64,000 bases of DNA from positions 37,305-101,304 of the forward strand of contig NZ_JAHNZZ010000003.1 of assembly GCF_019039215.1 (NCBI RefSeq), given 5' to 3'. This document shows, piece after piece, positions 1-8,473 of this stretch (the stretch's first letter is position 1; each line of letters starts with the position of its first letter). A program made the translations under genes and the position numbers. The notes beneath the pieces are model-generated. The model ran no database searches. It worked only from the letters and a program-made list of their open reading frames with translations, and was not told the DNA's origin. This stretch comes from Bacillus sp. FJAT-29790. GTDB lineage: Bacteria; Bacillota; Bacilli; Bacillales; Cytobacillaceae.

Positions 1-207
1 GACACCTCTTAAACCACTGACTTCTAATGAAGCACTAGTTTGCATACTCTTTGCATTTAATAAAACAGCTGCCTGACGATCAACTAAATTGGAAAATGAC
101 TTGTCTACCTTCTGTAAATTGTAATACGATATAGAACTAATCGCTCCAAGAAGAATGGCGACGCTTAAGAATCCTGCCATTAATTTTTTTCCAATTGTAA
201 TTTTCAT
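1..207 (-). CDS. Methyl-accepting chemotaxis protein, N-terminal fragment (cut by window edge)
   Basis: Reading the minus strand from an ATG at 207 gives 69 residues and runs off the window without a stop. The start is a short charged tail followed by a single hydrophobic segment (about residues 8-28, KLMAGFLSVAILLGAISSI). Next comes a polar, helical stretch with the spacing typical of a four-helix-bundle chemoreceptor sensor domain (NLQKVDKSF..DRQAAVLLNAKSMQTSASLEVSGLRG). This start resembles Bacillus chemoreceptors, but the HAMP and signalling domains lie outside, so the ligand and even the exact class cannot be read. The upstream DNA shows no strong ribosome site; the ATG was chosen because the membrane segment follows at once. 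Confidence 0.72.
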   Translation of the reverse strand, partial: MKITIGKKLMAGFLSVAILLGAISSISYYNLQKVDKSFSNLVDRQAAVLLNAKSMQTSASLEVSGLRGV

Positions 208-383
208 TCATAGTACCCCATTCTTAATAATTTGTTCGCTTCATTAATTTTCCCAACTGATTTGAAAAGGGATTTTGTGAATTCATTTTTCATTTTGTAC
301 TACCACCCTAAATCTTTGCCTTTTGCTATAAACAAAAAACGCTGTGTTCGAAAAGTATGTTGTTATCGGGAATAAACAATGAC

Positions 384-516
384 CGTTCCTTTCCGCTACA
401 GGCACTTGCTTTCCGCGGGGAGGAAGTCGAGCCTCCTCGACGTTCCGTCTGCGGGGTCTCGACCTTTCCTCTATCTCCCGCAGGAGTCAAGTGCCTTCCG
501 CTTCAATCCACTCACC
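384..516. repeat. Dispersed GC-rich foldback repeat, family A, copy 1
   Basis: About 130 bases of much higher GC than the surroundings, beginning TTTCCGCTACAGGCACTTGC and ending CAAGTGCCTTCCGCTTCAAT. Outer arms GGCACTTG and CAAGTGCC pair; inner arms GTCGAG and CTCGAC pair, flanked by GAGGA and TCCTC. Other copies lie at 6082-6200 (degenerate), 28843-28903 (short), 29934-30063 (complete) and 63954-64000 (cut by the edge). The arms differ from copy 4 while keeping their pairing. Confidence 0.85.
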
Positions 517-933
517 GTTTTCAATGTTGATAAAAGCAACAATCTATTAGAATACAGCCAAATAAAAAAATGGCTGTTTCCGATAAAATAGAACAACCAC
601 CACTTTATTATAAAAAAACTACTAGGCAGTATGACAATCATAGTTGAGTAGGTAATTGGAGAAGCAGATTCATAGCTTTGTACCCTCATCTTTCAATTAG
701 ATTTCCTTTATATTGATGTTTTACACTAAATTACCTATTATCTTTTAACCATTTACATAATAATTTTAAAAGGTTGAATTGTCAATAAAATTATGCGATA
801 TTGCGACATGTTTCGAGCCTATTAAGAAAATTCATTTTTTTCACATGCTCCGACATATAGGACATATAAATAGAAGCCATCGGATGATGAATTCCAAAAA
901 TATATTTTGCTAGGTTTTCTTTTCCATACAAAA

Positions 934-975
934 AGGATTAGTCCTCGCTACCTTTATGTAGTGAGGACTAATCCT
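934..975 (-). terminator. Rho-independent terminator after the HPr gene
   Basis: AGGATTAGTCCTC (934-946) pairs with GAGGACTAATCCT (963-975), extended by a G-T pair toward the loop. On the minus strand the stem is followed by a run of T (complement of AAAAA at about 930-934). It closes the tkt-HPr transcript. Confidence 0.85.
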
Positions 976-1001
976 AGATTTTCGTTAGGACAAAATATTT
1001 T

Positions 1002-1268
1002 TTATTCGCCTAAGTTCTGTTTTGTGATTACTTCAGAAAGAGCAGCGATTGCTTCATTTTCATCTGTTCCAGTAGATACGATTTTAATTTCTGCACCCTT
1101 TGGAATTCCAAGAGACATAACGCCCATAATAGATTTTAAGTTTACGCTTCTCCCCTTATACTCAAGGTTTACCTCTGCTTCAAATTTCGATGCTGCTTGA
1201 ACTAAAACAGTTGCCGGACGGGCATGAATGCCAGTCTCATCAATAATTGTAAATGTTTTTTCTGCCAT
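1002..1268 (-). CDS. ptsH: HPr phosphocarrier protein of the PTS, operon-borne copy
   Basis: An 88-residue HPr. HPr is phosphorylated on a histidine by enzyme I and hands the phosphate to sugar-specific EIIA domains; in Firmicutes a serine is also phosphorylated by HPr kinase for CcpA signalling. Both sites are visible: His15 in TGIHARPAT and Ser46 in [12 protein letters not shown]. The ATG at 1268 is preferred over an in-frame TTG at 1277 because AAAAGGAG sits 9-10 bases upstream and gives the usual family length. It overlaps the transketolase stop region, so the two are almost certainly co-transcribed. No enzyme I gene follows, unlike the usual ptsHI pair, so this is probably a second HPr serving the polyol PTS upstream, or else a relocated housekeeping copy. 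Confidence 0.93.
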   Translation of the reverse strand: MAEKTFTIIDETGIHARPATVLVQAASKFEAEVNLEYKGRSVNLKSIMGVMSLGIPKGAEIKIVSTGTDENEAIAALSEVITKQNLGE

Positions 1269-1269
1269 G

Positions 1270-3291
1270 TTAATCAATCTCCTTTTTCATTAAGGCTTTG
1301 TATTTATTAACTACATTCTCTATTGTAAACCCATATTCTTTAAATAGTCTAGCCGCTGGAGCAGAAGCACCAAAGTGATCGATCGTTATTTTTTCCCCAG
1401 CATCGCCGATATATTCTCTCCAGCCAAGTGAAGAACCTAGCTCAATCGCAAGGCGGGCTTTTAAATGGGTAGGGAGGACACTTTCTTTATATTCAGCTGA
1501 TTGTTTTTCAAAACGATCCCAGCTAGGCATACTCACAACAGCAACAAAAATACCCTCTTTTTCAAGTTCCTTTTGCGCATTAATTGCAAGTGACACTTCA
1601 GAGCCAGAAGCAAGCAGCAATCCTTCTGCCTCATCTTTAGCATGTGATACTATATAGGCTCCCTTACTAACGCCTTCATATACCTCTTGTTTTTCGTTAG
1701 CCAATGTCGGTAAATCTTGGCGAGTAAGGACTAAAGCAGTCGGTGTGTCCGTGCTTTCGAGTGCCAATTGCCATGCAGCATCCGTTTCTTTCGCATCTGC
1801 CGTGCGAATAACGGACATTCCTGGCATTGCACGTAAAGAAGCTAATTGTTCAATTGGTTCATGTGTCGGACCATCTTCACCAACTGCGATACTATCATGG
1901 GTAAATACATAAGTTACTGGAAGCTTCATTAGAGCAGCAAGACGCATAGCAGGTCTTAAGTAATCAGAGAATACGAAGAAGGTTGCTCCAAAAACCTTTA
2001 CTCCCCCATGAAGTGCCATTCCATTAAGCGCTGCTCCCATTGCAAATTCACGGACGCCAAACCAAATATTTCGTGCAGCATAACCATCTTGACCATAATT
2101 TTTCTCAGATGATAAAAGTGTTTTATTCGAGCTAGCCAAGTCGGCAGAACCGCCAATTAACTGGGGAATCGCATTTGCAGCTGCATTCAGCGTTTTTCCT
2201 GAAGAAGTTCGTGTCGCTAGTGCTTCTCCAGTTTGATAATCCGGTAAACTATCTTTCCAGTTTTCAGGGAGTTCACCTTTTAAAGCTGCATCAAATTGAC
2301 TAGCCAACTCAGGGTATTCTTTCTTATAGGAATCATAAAGTTCATTCCATGCAGCCTCTTTTTGTTGCCCTAAATCAGAAAACTGTTTATAGTAATCTAC
2401 CACTTCTTCAGGTACAAAGAATGGCTCTTCATAGTCCCAGTTGTATGAGGATTTTGTCAGTTTAATTTCTTCACTGCCAAGCGGTGCACCATGGGAAGCT
2501 GATTTTCCAGATTTATTCGGTGAACCATAACCAATGGTTGTTTTCACTTCGATTAATGTTGGATGATCTAAGTCTGATTTAGCCTCTTGAATAGCCTTTT
2601 GAATCTCTTCGATATCGTTGCCGTCTTCGACACGAATTACTTGCCATCCATAGGCTTTAAAGCGGTTTTCTACACTCTCTGAAAATGAAAGATTTAGATC
2701 TCCGTCTAGTGAAATATCATTCGAGTCATACATGACAACGAGGCGTCCAAGTTTAAGATGCCCGGCAAGGGACGCTGCTTCAGCAGAAACTCCTTCCATT
2801 AAATCGCCATCACCACAAATGCTAAATGTAAAGTGGTCGACGATTGCATGATTTTCTTTGTTATATGTTTCTGCTAAATGACGCTCTGCCATTGCCATAC
2901 CGACAGCCATCGCCACTCCTTGCCCAAGTGGTCCAGTTGTTGCTTCTACACCAGCCGTATGCCCAACTTCAGGATGACCAGGCGTTCTGCTTCCCCATTG
3001 GCGGAAGTTTTTCAAGTCTTCAATTGTTACGTCATAGCCGAATAAATGTAACATACTGTATAAAAGCATAGAACCATGGCCCGCTGATAATACAAAGCGG
3101 TCACGATTAAACCAATTCGGGTTATTTGGATTATGGTTCATTTCTTTTGCCCACAATGTGTACGCCATCGGTGCTGCACCCATCGGCATCCCAGGATGTC
3201 CAGAGTTCGCTTTTTCGATTGCGTCAATTGATAATGTTCGAATGGCATTGATAGCTAATTGAGAAATCTCTTCTTTTACTTCAGTACTCAA
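1270..3291 (-). CDS. tkt: Transketolase
   Basis: 673 residues, normal for transketolase, the thiamine-diphosphate enzyme of the non-oxidative pentose phosphate pathway that moves two-carbon units between sugar phosphates. Visible motifs: N-terminal substrate-binding [11 protein letters not shown], the thiamine-diphosphate motif [10 protein letters not shown], and the pyrimidine-domain motif [12 protein letters not shown] with the catalytic glutamate region. The TTG at 3291 is chosen because GAGGAG lies 8 bases before it; a GTG at 3300 abuts that site too closely. The gene sits at the 3' end of a galactitol-family PTS locus and just before HPr. That fits a pathway whose product is a pentulose phosphate (xylulose-5-P or ribulose-5-P), and suggests this copy is induced with the polyol genes; it may be additional to a housekeeping copy elsewhere. 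Confidence 0.95.
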   Translation of the reverse strand: MSTEVKEEISQLAINAIRTLSIDAIEKANSGHPGMPMGAAPMAYTLWAKEMNHNPNNPNWFNRDRFVLSAGHGSMLLYSMLHLFGYDVTIEDLKNFRQWGSRTPGHPEVGHTAGVEATTGPLGQGVAMAVGMAMAERHLAETYNKENHAIVDHFTFSICGDGDLMEGVSAEAASLAGHLKLGRLVVMYDSNDISLDGDLNLSFSESVENRFKAYGWQVIRVEDGNDIEEIQKAIQEAKSDLDHPTLIEVKTTIGYGSPNKSGKSASHGAPLGSEEIKLTKSSYNWDYEEPFFVPEEVVDYYKQFSDLGQQKEAAWNELYDSYKKEYPELASQFDAALKGELPENWKDSLPDYQTGEALATRTSSGKTLNAAANAIPQLIGGSADLASSNKTLLSSEKNYGQDGYAARNIWFGVREFAMGAALNGMALHGGVKVFGATFFVFSDYLRPAMRLAALMKLPVTYVFTHDSIAVGEDGPTHEPIEQLASLRAMPGMSVIRTADAKETDAAWQLALESTDTPTALVLTRQDLPTLANEKQEVYEGVSKGAYIVSHAKDEAEGLLLASGSEVSLAINAQKELEKEGIFVAVVSMPSWDRFEKQSAEYKESVLPTHLKARLAIELGSSLGWREYIGDAGEKITIDHFGASAPAARLFKEYGFTIENVVNKYKALMKKEID

Positions 3292-3352
3292 GTAAAACAC
3301 TCCTCGTGATGTATATTTGATCCCTTTTTCAAGGGGAGCTTTCGGTATTTAA

Positions 3353-3376
3353 TGTTATTTTTCAGAAAAAATAACA
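3353..3376. other. AT-rich hairpin between the small membrane gene and tkt
   Basis: TGTTATTTTT (3353-3362) pairs perfectly with AAAAATAACA (3367-3376) around a 4-base loop. The stem is almost all A-T, so it is a weak structure; it could be an attenuating element before tkt or simply chance. Confidence 0.4.
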
Positions 3377-3402
3377 GAGAAGTAAAGCTTCTTAGGAACC
3401 TA

Positions 3403-3582
3403 TTATTCTTTTGTTTCTGGTGAAGAAGTTAGTTGAGCTTCCTTTTTCCCCTTCTTAAAGAAGAGCTTATACATGGCAAATCCGACGATGATCGTATTAA
3501 TTGGAAGTTGATTATTTAAATAAATATCCCTTAGAAATCTTCCATGGGGGCCGAGTGCATAATCTACAAATGTTTCTACCAT
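3403..3582 (-). CDS. Small membrane-associated protein in the polyol PTS operon (59 residues)
   Basis: An unrecognised 59-residue frame with every sign of being translated: ATG at 3582 with AAGGTGATCAA directly upstream, sense orientation, and a place between EIIC and transketolase. The product starts MVETFVDYALGPHGRFLRD, has one hydrophobic segment at about residues 28-42 (INTIIVGFAMYKLFF) and ends in a basic then polar tail (KKGKKEAQLTSSPETKE). The layout suggests a single-pass membrane peptide, N-terminus probably outside by the positive-inside rule. It may be a small partner or stabiliser of the EIIC permease; that is inference from position only. No family is assigned. Confidence 0.72.
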   Translation of the reverse strand: MVETFVDYALGPHGRFLRDIYLNNQLPINTIIVGFAMYKLFFKKGKKEAQLTSSPETKE

Positions 3583-3619
3583 TTGATCACCTTATTTCTT
3601 TTAAGATTGGTTGATTTAG

Positions 3620-3644
3620 CTGTTATGGCAGGCATAACAGCTTC
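3620..3644. other. Perfect 10-bp hairpin after the EIIC gene
   Basis: AGCTGTTATG (3620-3629) pairs with CATAACAGCT (3635-3644) around a 5-base loop. It lies about 120 bases after the EIIC stop on the minus strand and lacks a T run. It therefore looks more like a processing or mRNA-stability element between EIIC and the small membrane gene than a full terminator. Confidence 0.5.
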
Positions 3645-3761
3645 TTTCCTTGGCAGCCAATTGAATAGATAATTCTCTGTTGTTAATGAAATCAGCTCCA
3701 GCCGAACGACTAGAGCTCCTTCCAGCTCAAAATCAGAAGAGATCTTGATTCGTTACACTTA

Positions 3762-5021
3762 TTAATTAAACAAGGCAAATAATTTATAAATTGCATAGTT
3801 AATAATGTTTCCACCTTGGTCAAGACTTGATACTAAGCTTGTCCCTTCTGGCATTTTAAAATGTCCGTCAACCGCAATTTGTGTATGTATGACTGCCAAA
3901 TCTGTAGCCATATATAAAGTTAAAGCAATAGCGATTGTTCCAACAATAACAGAATGAACAATGTTTCCTCTTGAAGCACCGACAATAAACGCAACAATAA
4001 ACGGAATTGTCGCTAGGTCACCAAACGGCAGGACATTGTTTCCTGGTAATATTACCGCTAAGGCAACTGTAATCGGAACTAATATTAATGCAGTTGAGAT
4101 GACAGACGGATGTCCAATTGCTACAGCTGCATCTAAACCAATGTAAATATCTCTATCTCCGAATCGTTTATTTAAAAACGCACGCGCTGATTCGGATACA
4201 GGTGTAAGACCTTCCATAAGGATTTTAACCATCCTTGGCATTAGAACCATAACCCCCGCCATGGCCATACCAATTTTAATAACATCACCAATGGAATAAC
4301 CTGCTAGTAAACCTAAACCAATTCCAAGGATTAATCCCATGAAAATCGATTCTCCAAACACACCAAATCTTTTTTGAATGGATTCTGGGTCCGCATTCCA
4401 ATTCTTAATGACAGGTGTTTTTTGAAGTAGCTTAACAAGCGGGATAAATACTGCATAGGAAACTGTACTTCCTGTTGCAACAGAAATACCTGGTAATTCA
4501 AAATAATTTTCTAACATCGGTGCGGTCCAGTCTGCAATTTTCAAAGCAACAATTTGGAAGAGTACTGCACCGATTAAGCCTTGAATCATACTTCCTGAAA
4601 TCGTATAAACAAGCGCTCCCATAAATGTATAATGCCAAAAATTCCAAATGTCCACATTCATCGTTTTTGTCGTTTTTGTAGCAAGCATAAGTACGTTAAC
4701 TAATAATCCTAATGGTATAACAAATGCGGCGATAGGTGAAGCCCATGCCATGGAAGCAGCTCCCGGCCACCCAACATCAATAACGTTTAATTCAATTCCA
4801 AATCTATCAACCATTCCGTTTGCTGCAGGTCCTAAGTTGCTTACTAGTAAATCAACTACTAGGAAAATACCAACAAAGGCAACACCAATTGTTAAACCAG
4901 AACGGAAAGCCCTTCCAATTTTTTGCCCGAAAGCAATACCAATTAAGAAAATCGCCACTGGTAAAATAACAGTAGGCCCTAGCGCTAAGAATGATTGCAA
5001 AGCCTCAACGAAGCCATTCAT
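3762..5021 (-). CDS. PTS EIIC permease, galactitol (Gat) family
   Basis: 419 residues with about ten hydrophobic segments and no soluble IIA or IIB domain. It begins with the family-like stretch FLALGPTVILPVAIFLIGIAFGQKIGRAF and carries the polar loop VLMPRMVKILMEGLTPVSESARAF late in the protein. EIIC forms the transport channel and substrate site; phosphate reaches the incoming polyol from the separate EIIB. The start at 5021 has GAAAGGGGATCC just upstream. Upstream neighbours encode matching EIIB and EIIA. In the galactitol-family PTS proteins characterised so far, substrates are hexitols or pentitols (galactitol, and D-arabitol in Bacillus methanolicus as I recall), so the substrate class is fairly safe but the exact polyol is not. 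Confidence 0.9.
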   Translation of the reverse strand: MNGFVEALQSFLALGPTVILPVAIFLIGIAFGQKIGRAFRSGLTIGVAFVGIFLVVDLLVSNLGPAANGMVDRFGIELNVIDVGWPGAASMAWASPIAAFVIPLGLLVNVLMLATKTTKTMNVDIWNFWHYTFMGALVYTISGSMIQGLIGAVLFQIVALKIADWTAPMLENYFELPGISVATGSTVSYAVFIPLVKLLQKTPVIKNWNADPESIQKRFGVFGESIFMGLILGIGLGLLAGYSIGDVIKIGMAMAGVMVLMPRMVKILMEGLTPVSESARAFLNKRFGDRDIYIGLDAAVAIGHPSVISTALILVPITVALAVILPGNNVLPFGDLATIPFIVAFIVGASRGNIVHSVIVGTIAIALTLYMATDLAVIHTQIAVDGHFKMPEGTSLVSSLDQGGNIINYAIYKLFALFN

Positions 5022-5106
5022 AATGGATCCCCTTTCAACCTATTTTCTATATAAGATTTTTCTCGATCCCTTGTTGGAATCGAGAATGTTTGTTTAGAAA
5101 AACGTG

Positions 5107-5388
5107 TTATTTTATTAATTCCTCTAAAATTTGAGCTTTCACTTCATCAAGTCCGATTCCTGTTAAAAATGCACGCGCATTAATGACTGGGAATGGATAT
5201 TCTTGTTTCACAATAGTTGTGCTAATTAAAAGGCTAGCAGTGTCAACATATCCACCAACCTCAGTAATTTTAATTTGAACTAGGTTTGCACTAATACCAT
5301 TCTCTTTACAGATTTCTTCAACGGCATTATTAACAACTGTAGAAGTTGCAATACCAGCTCCACAAGCGATCAAAATTTGCTTTTTCAT
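5107..5388 (-). CDS. PTS EIIB component, galactitol family
   Basis: 93 residues with the fold signature of stand-alone galactitol-type EIIB: MKKQILIACGAGIATST, where Cys9 is the expected phosphocysteine in the P-loop. It takes phosphate from EIIA and gives it to the substrate bound in EIIC. The ATG at 5388 is chosen over an in-frame GTG at 5397 because AAAGGGGGTG lies 7-8 bases ahead and the protein then begins at the first beta strand. The EIIA stop is one base before this start, so the two are translationally coupled. Confidence 0.92.
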   Translation of the reverse strand: MKKQILIACGAGIATSTVVNNAVEEICKENGISANLVQIKITEVGGYVDTASLLISTTIVKQEYPFPVINARAFLTGIGLDEVKAQILEELIK

Positions 5389-5389
5389 C

Positions 5390-5863
5390 CTATTCACCCC
5401 CTTTCAGGGAAGGGTTTAATTGATTTAATAATAAATCTTTAATTTTTGTCTTCGAACCCTCATTAGCGATTGTTTCCAATGTCTCAACGTTTTGGAAAAT
5501 CTGCATTAAGCGTTGAAGTAGTTCCAATTGTGAATGGCTCTGGTCCATTGCCAGCATAAATACTAATTTAACAGGCGTTGTTTCACTGTCATCTCCCATA
5601 ATTCCAAAATCAACCGTATTTTTTAATATTCCTACACTGATTGCCTTTTTATTTACATGTTCGATATCCGTATGCGGGATGGCAACAGACATTCCCATTG
5701 TCGGTAGTCCAGTTGCATAGTTTTTCTCTCTTTCAATAATTGCATCTATATAACTTTCCTTTACGATTCCCTGTTCGAATAGGTTACTTGCCATTATTTT
5801 TAATATATCTTCATTGCTCTCGCCTTCAATGTCTCTTAAGATGAGTGTTTCATCAAAATACAT
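5390..5863 (-). CDS. PTS EIIA component, fructose/mannitol-type
   Basis: 157 residues from the ATG at 5863 (MYFDETLIL), for which GGAGG is 9 bases upstream; two in-frame ATGs further upstream (5869 and 5890) fit that site less well. The phospho-accepting histidine is in SVAIPHTDIEHV and the flanking LEQGI/TGLPTMG-like pattern is that of PTS_EIIA type 2 domains. It receives phosphate from HPr (possibly the HPr encoded at the end of this operon) and passes it to EIIB. About 480 bases separate it from the dehydrogenase gene upstream, with a terminator and repeat DNA in between, so it may have its own promoter. Confidence 0.9.
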   Translation of the reverse strand: MYFDETLILRDIEGESNEDILKIMASNLFEQGIVKESYIDAIIEREKNYATGLPTMGMSVAIPHTDIEHVNKKAISVGILKNTVDFGIMGDDSETTPVKLVFMLAMDQSHSQLELLQRLMQIFQNVETLETIANEGSKTKIKDLLLNQLNPSLKGGE

Positions 5864-5907
5864 ATTCATCTTCCTCCGTTGTTTTTCCATGTGGTGAATT
5901 TTACTAT

Positions 5908-6090
5908 TTAAACATACCGTATTTTACTAAATTGAAAGATTCTATTATTATGGACCTCACGATTGCTTCCAACGTGATCAATTTCTTTTCCTGAACCAAT
6001 CATAACATCTGTTAAAGCCTTATTGTATGCGGTTTCATCCCCATTCATTGATTGCGGGTTGTACAACATTGTGATGATCTTTGGTCTCAC
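5908..6090 (-). pseudogene. Unrecognised 60-codon frame, probable gene remnant
   Basis: An open frame ending 45 bases before the EIIA start. It encodes a hydrophilic peptide (LYNPQSMNGDETAYNKALTD, then GSGKEIDHVGSNREV, RIFQFSKIRYV) whose composition looks protein-like, but I recognise no family. Its first codons lie inside a degenerate copy of repeat family A and no ribosome site precedes them. The 5' part of an ancestral gene may have been replaced by the repeat. It could also be chance. Function unknown. Confidence 0.3.
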
Positions 6091-6200
6091 CTGTCCCGCT
6101 TCTCCCGTAGGACACTGAATTTACATCCTTGAATCTGCCCACGCACGAAGGAAATGTGATAGCATTTTCGAGGAGTCTCGCACCTCCCGCTCCAATCAAC
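6082..6200. repeat. Dispersed repeat family A, degenerate copy 2
   Basis: Only the 3' half of the family is clear: GGTCTCACCTGTCCCGC near 6083, then unrelated bases, then GGAGTCTCGCACC and CCGCTCCAATCAACTT up to 6200. About 60 bases of foreign sequence separate the two recognisable parts, and the 5' arm is missing. Confidence 0.7.
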
Positions 6201-6267
6201 TTCATACAAAACCTATTTAATAACTACATTAGACGGAACAAATCCAGAAAGCATAGTATTTTATTAT

Positions 6268-6305
6268 AAAAAAACCACTTTGCCGTGATTAGCAAAATGG
6301 TTTTT
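6268..6305 (-). terminator. Terminator after the second polyol dehydrogenase
   Basis: AAAAACCACTTTGC pairs with GCAAAATGGTTTTT with one mismatch. On the minus strand it follows the dehydrogenase stop by about 40 bases and ends in TTTTTTATAATAAAA. It should separate the regulator/dehydrogenase transcript from the PTS transcript, at least partly. Confidence 0.8.
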
Positions 6306-6342
6306 CAGGTGAAATAATGATAAATCAATAATTAACCGGATA

Positions 6343-7374
6343 CTAGGATTCGATGATCACTTTAATTTCGTTTCCACCCATGACTGCTTCAAATCCTCGA
6401 CGCCACTCATCTAATGGGACAATCTTCGTGATCATCTTATCTGCATCGATTTTTTGATCTTCTAATAGTTTTAATGCCAAGTGCCAAGAACTTGGTTTTT
6501 GCGAACGTGTCCCAACATACGTCAGTTCTCGTTGGACGATCGATTCTTGGTCGAGAGGATTCATTTTACTAGCAAAAATACCTACTTGCACGAATGTTCC
6601 TTTTTTCTTCACTAAAGGCAAACCTTGATTAAGTGCTGGCACTGCCCCTGAGCATTCGAATACCTTATCGACGCCATACCCATTTGTATGTTTTAAAACA
6701 ACCTCTTCTAAATTTTCTTCAAGAACATCGACGATTACATCAACACCTAAAGATTTAGCTAGTTCTAAACGAGGTTTATCTTTTGTGATCCCAGCAAGAA
6801 TGACAAAAGCCCCTTGTGCTTTTACGACCTGGGCTTGAAGTAATCCAATGGGGCCCGGTCCGAAGATAAGTACTTTATCCTCTTTGCTGATTGATGTTTT
6901 TTCTAATGCTGCATGGACACAACAAGCGAGCGGCTCTGTTAATGCTGCAGCCTTGAGACTAATAGAGTCTGATAATACATGGACACTTTCTTCACGGGAA
7001 ACCACATATTCAGCCATGCTCCCATTCACTTGCGTTCCAATACCTTTCCGGTTCGAACATAAATTATAATCTTTCTCTAAACAATATTCACATTCCCCGC
7101 AAGTTGTAAATGTTGTTTCACTTGTTACTCGGTCTCCTACTTTAACCTTTTTAACACCACTTCCAACTTCAACAACGACACCAGAAAACTCATGCCCTAA
7201 TACGACTGGCGTTTTAGCGTTCCTGTACTCTCCTGTAAAAGTATGGATGTCCGTTCCGCATATTCCGGTATAGGCAACTTTAATTTTCACTAAATCACCT
7301 GTTACTTCGGGTACAGGGATATTTTCTAATGACATATTGTCATGGCCTGGTTGTAATTTCATTACTGCTTTCAT
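6343..7374 (-). CDS. Zinc-dependent polyol (or polyol-phosphate) dehydrogenase
   Basis: 343 residues of the medium-chain, zinc-containing alcohol dehydrogenase family. Catalytic zinc cysteine is in YTGICGTDIH and the GHEFSG histidine/glutamate follows; the structural zinc loop has four cysteines spaced CGECEYCLEKDYNLC; the Rossmann motif is GPGPIGLLQ. The ATG at 7374 has GAGGAG 7 bases upstream and lies 4 bases after the stop of the preceding dehydrogenase. Context (PTS delivery of a phosphorylated polyol, transketolase downstream) points to an arabitol- or galactitol-phosphate dehydrogenase forming a ketose phosphate with NAD(P). A sorbitol-type dehydrogenase acting on free polyol is the alternative. 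Confidence 0.88.
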   Translation of the reverse strand: MKAVMKLQPGHDNMSLENIPVPEVTGDLVKIKVAYTGICGTDIHTFTGEYRNAKTPVVLGHEFSGVVVEVGSGVKKVKVGDRVTSETTFTTCGECEYCLEKDYNLCSNRKGIGTQVNGSMAEYVVSREESVHVLSDSISLKAAALTEPLACCVHAALEKTSISKEDKVLIFGPGPIGLLQAQVVKAQGAFVILAGITKDKPRLELAKSLGVDVIVDVLEENLEEVVLKHTNGYGVDKVFECSGAVPALNQGLPLVKKKGTFVQVGIFASKMNPLDQESIVQRELTYVGTRSQKPSSWHLALKLLEDQKIDADKMITKIVPLDEWRRGFEAVMGGNEIKVIIES

Positions 7375-7378
7375 TTTT

Positions 7379-8425
7379 TCACTCCTCATTTGGTAGAATT
7401 AGAACTTTGCCGTACGTTTCTTCCCGATTAATAATCATGTTGAAGGCTTTTTGCGTATCTTCTAATTGGTAGCGATGGGAGATCATTTCTTTTAATTTGA
7501 TTCTTCCGTTATTAATAAAGGCGATACTCTTTGTCCATTCTTCACCTGGGAATGGTGCAGAATAAGAGTTCCAGAAACCTTTCAATGTCAATTCTCTTCT
7601 AAAAATACTTTCAAAGGCTTTTTCAGAAAGAGTAACATCTGAATAGGCAATGCCTAAATAGCCAACTTTTCCTTTTTTGCGTGTCACTAATAAGCATTGT
7701 TCTTGTGTTATTTTCGAACCCGCACACTCAAACGCGATATCAACACCCATATTATTTGTATACTCATTTATTTTTTCGAATAGATCTTCATTGAGTGGGT
7801 TGATGGTTCTTTCACAGCCCAGCGCTTTTGCCTCTTCTAGTTTTCCATCAGAAATATCAATCGCAATAATTTCTTTTGCCCCCGCAATTTTTAACCATTG
7901 AATGGCTAAAAGCCCGATTGTGCCCGCACCAAAAACAGCCACTGTATCCCCGATTCGCGGTTCAATATTCAATACACCGTGTAAGGCAACTGCTAGGGGT
8001 TCGATCATTGCGGCTTCTTCGTAGTCCATATCACCAACTGGCAGCACATTCGTCGCTTTAATATTGACGTATTCTGCAAATCCGCCAAATGATTTCGAAC
8101 CAATCATTCCATGATCTTCACATAACGAAAATTGACCGCGTAAGCAATATTCACATTCGTGACAAGGCAGGAAAGGGATCGCTACAACACGTTCACCGAT
8201 CTCTACATTTGTCACAGCGCTTCCTTTTTCAACAATATAGCCTGAGAATTCATGGCCCATGACTGCTGGCAATAGGTATTTCCAATTACTTGTCATCTTA
8301 TGTGTATCCGATCCGCAGATACCCGCTGCCATGACTTTAATTTTGACCTCATCTTCTTGGCATTTATCTATTTTAATATCTTCATATACAAAGTTATTTT
8401 CTGAATATAGCACTGCTGCTTTCAT
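7379..8425 (-). CDS. Zinc-dependent dehydrogenase resembling galactitol-1-phosphate 5-dehydrogenase
   Basis: 348 residues. Family marks: catalytic-zinc AAGICGSDTHK, GHEFSGYIV, structural zinc cysteines CHECEYCLRGQFSLC, and Rossmann GAGTIGLLA. The C-terminal segment FWNSYSAPFPGEEW is typical of GatD-type galactitol-phosphate dehydrogenases. The ATG at 8425 is 6 bases from an AGGAGG; an adjacent ATG at 8428 is too close. Two dehydrogenases side by side in a PTS locus suggests two substrates or positions, for example arabitol-1-P and arabitol-5-P; this is inferred. It is the first enzyme after the regulator, with about 50 bases between them. Confidence 0.88.
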   Translation of the reverse strand: MKAAVLYSENNFVYEDIKIDKCQEDEVKIKVMAAGICGSDTHKMTSNWKYLLPAVMGHEFSGYIVEKGSAVTNVEIGERVVAIPFLPCHECEYCLRGQFSLCEDHGMIGSKSFGGFAEYVNIKATNVLPVGDMDYEEAAMIEPLAVALHGVLNIEPRIGDTVAVFGAGTIGLLAIQWLKIAGAKEIIAIDISDGKLEEAKALGCERTINPLNEDLFEKINEYTNNMGVDIAFECAGSKITQEQCLLVTRKKGKVGYLGIAYSDVTLSEKAFESIFRRELTLKGFWNSYSAPFPGEEWTKSIAFINNGRIKLKEMISHRYQLEDTQKAFNMIINREETYGKVLILPNEE

Positions 8426-8473
8426 CATTTTCCTCCTATTGCAATTCACCAATTAATGGAGATTTGCGTCGTT

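Larger units (their letters stand above)
208..1001. other. Intergenic stretch with no convincing gene
   Basis: Nearly 800 bases between the chemoreceptor start and the HPr gene. It holds one copy of the GC-rich dispersed repeat (384-516), an AT-looped hairpin (ACAGCCA at 554-560 pairing with TGGCTGT at 571-577) and, at the right end, the terminator of the HPr operon. Short open frames across the repeat lack ribosome sites and protein-like composition. I see nothing else. Confidence 0.6.

Noticed and set aside
379..689. Two short frames over the first repeat copy
   Set aside because: They are built mainly from repeat A sequence; no ribosome site and no similarity to a protein type.
4648..5097. 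149-codon plus-strand frame opposite EIIC
   Set aside because: Antisense shadow of a membrane-protein gene; composition follows from the complementary codons and there is no start signal.
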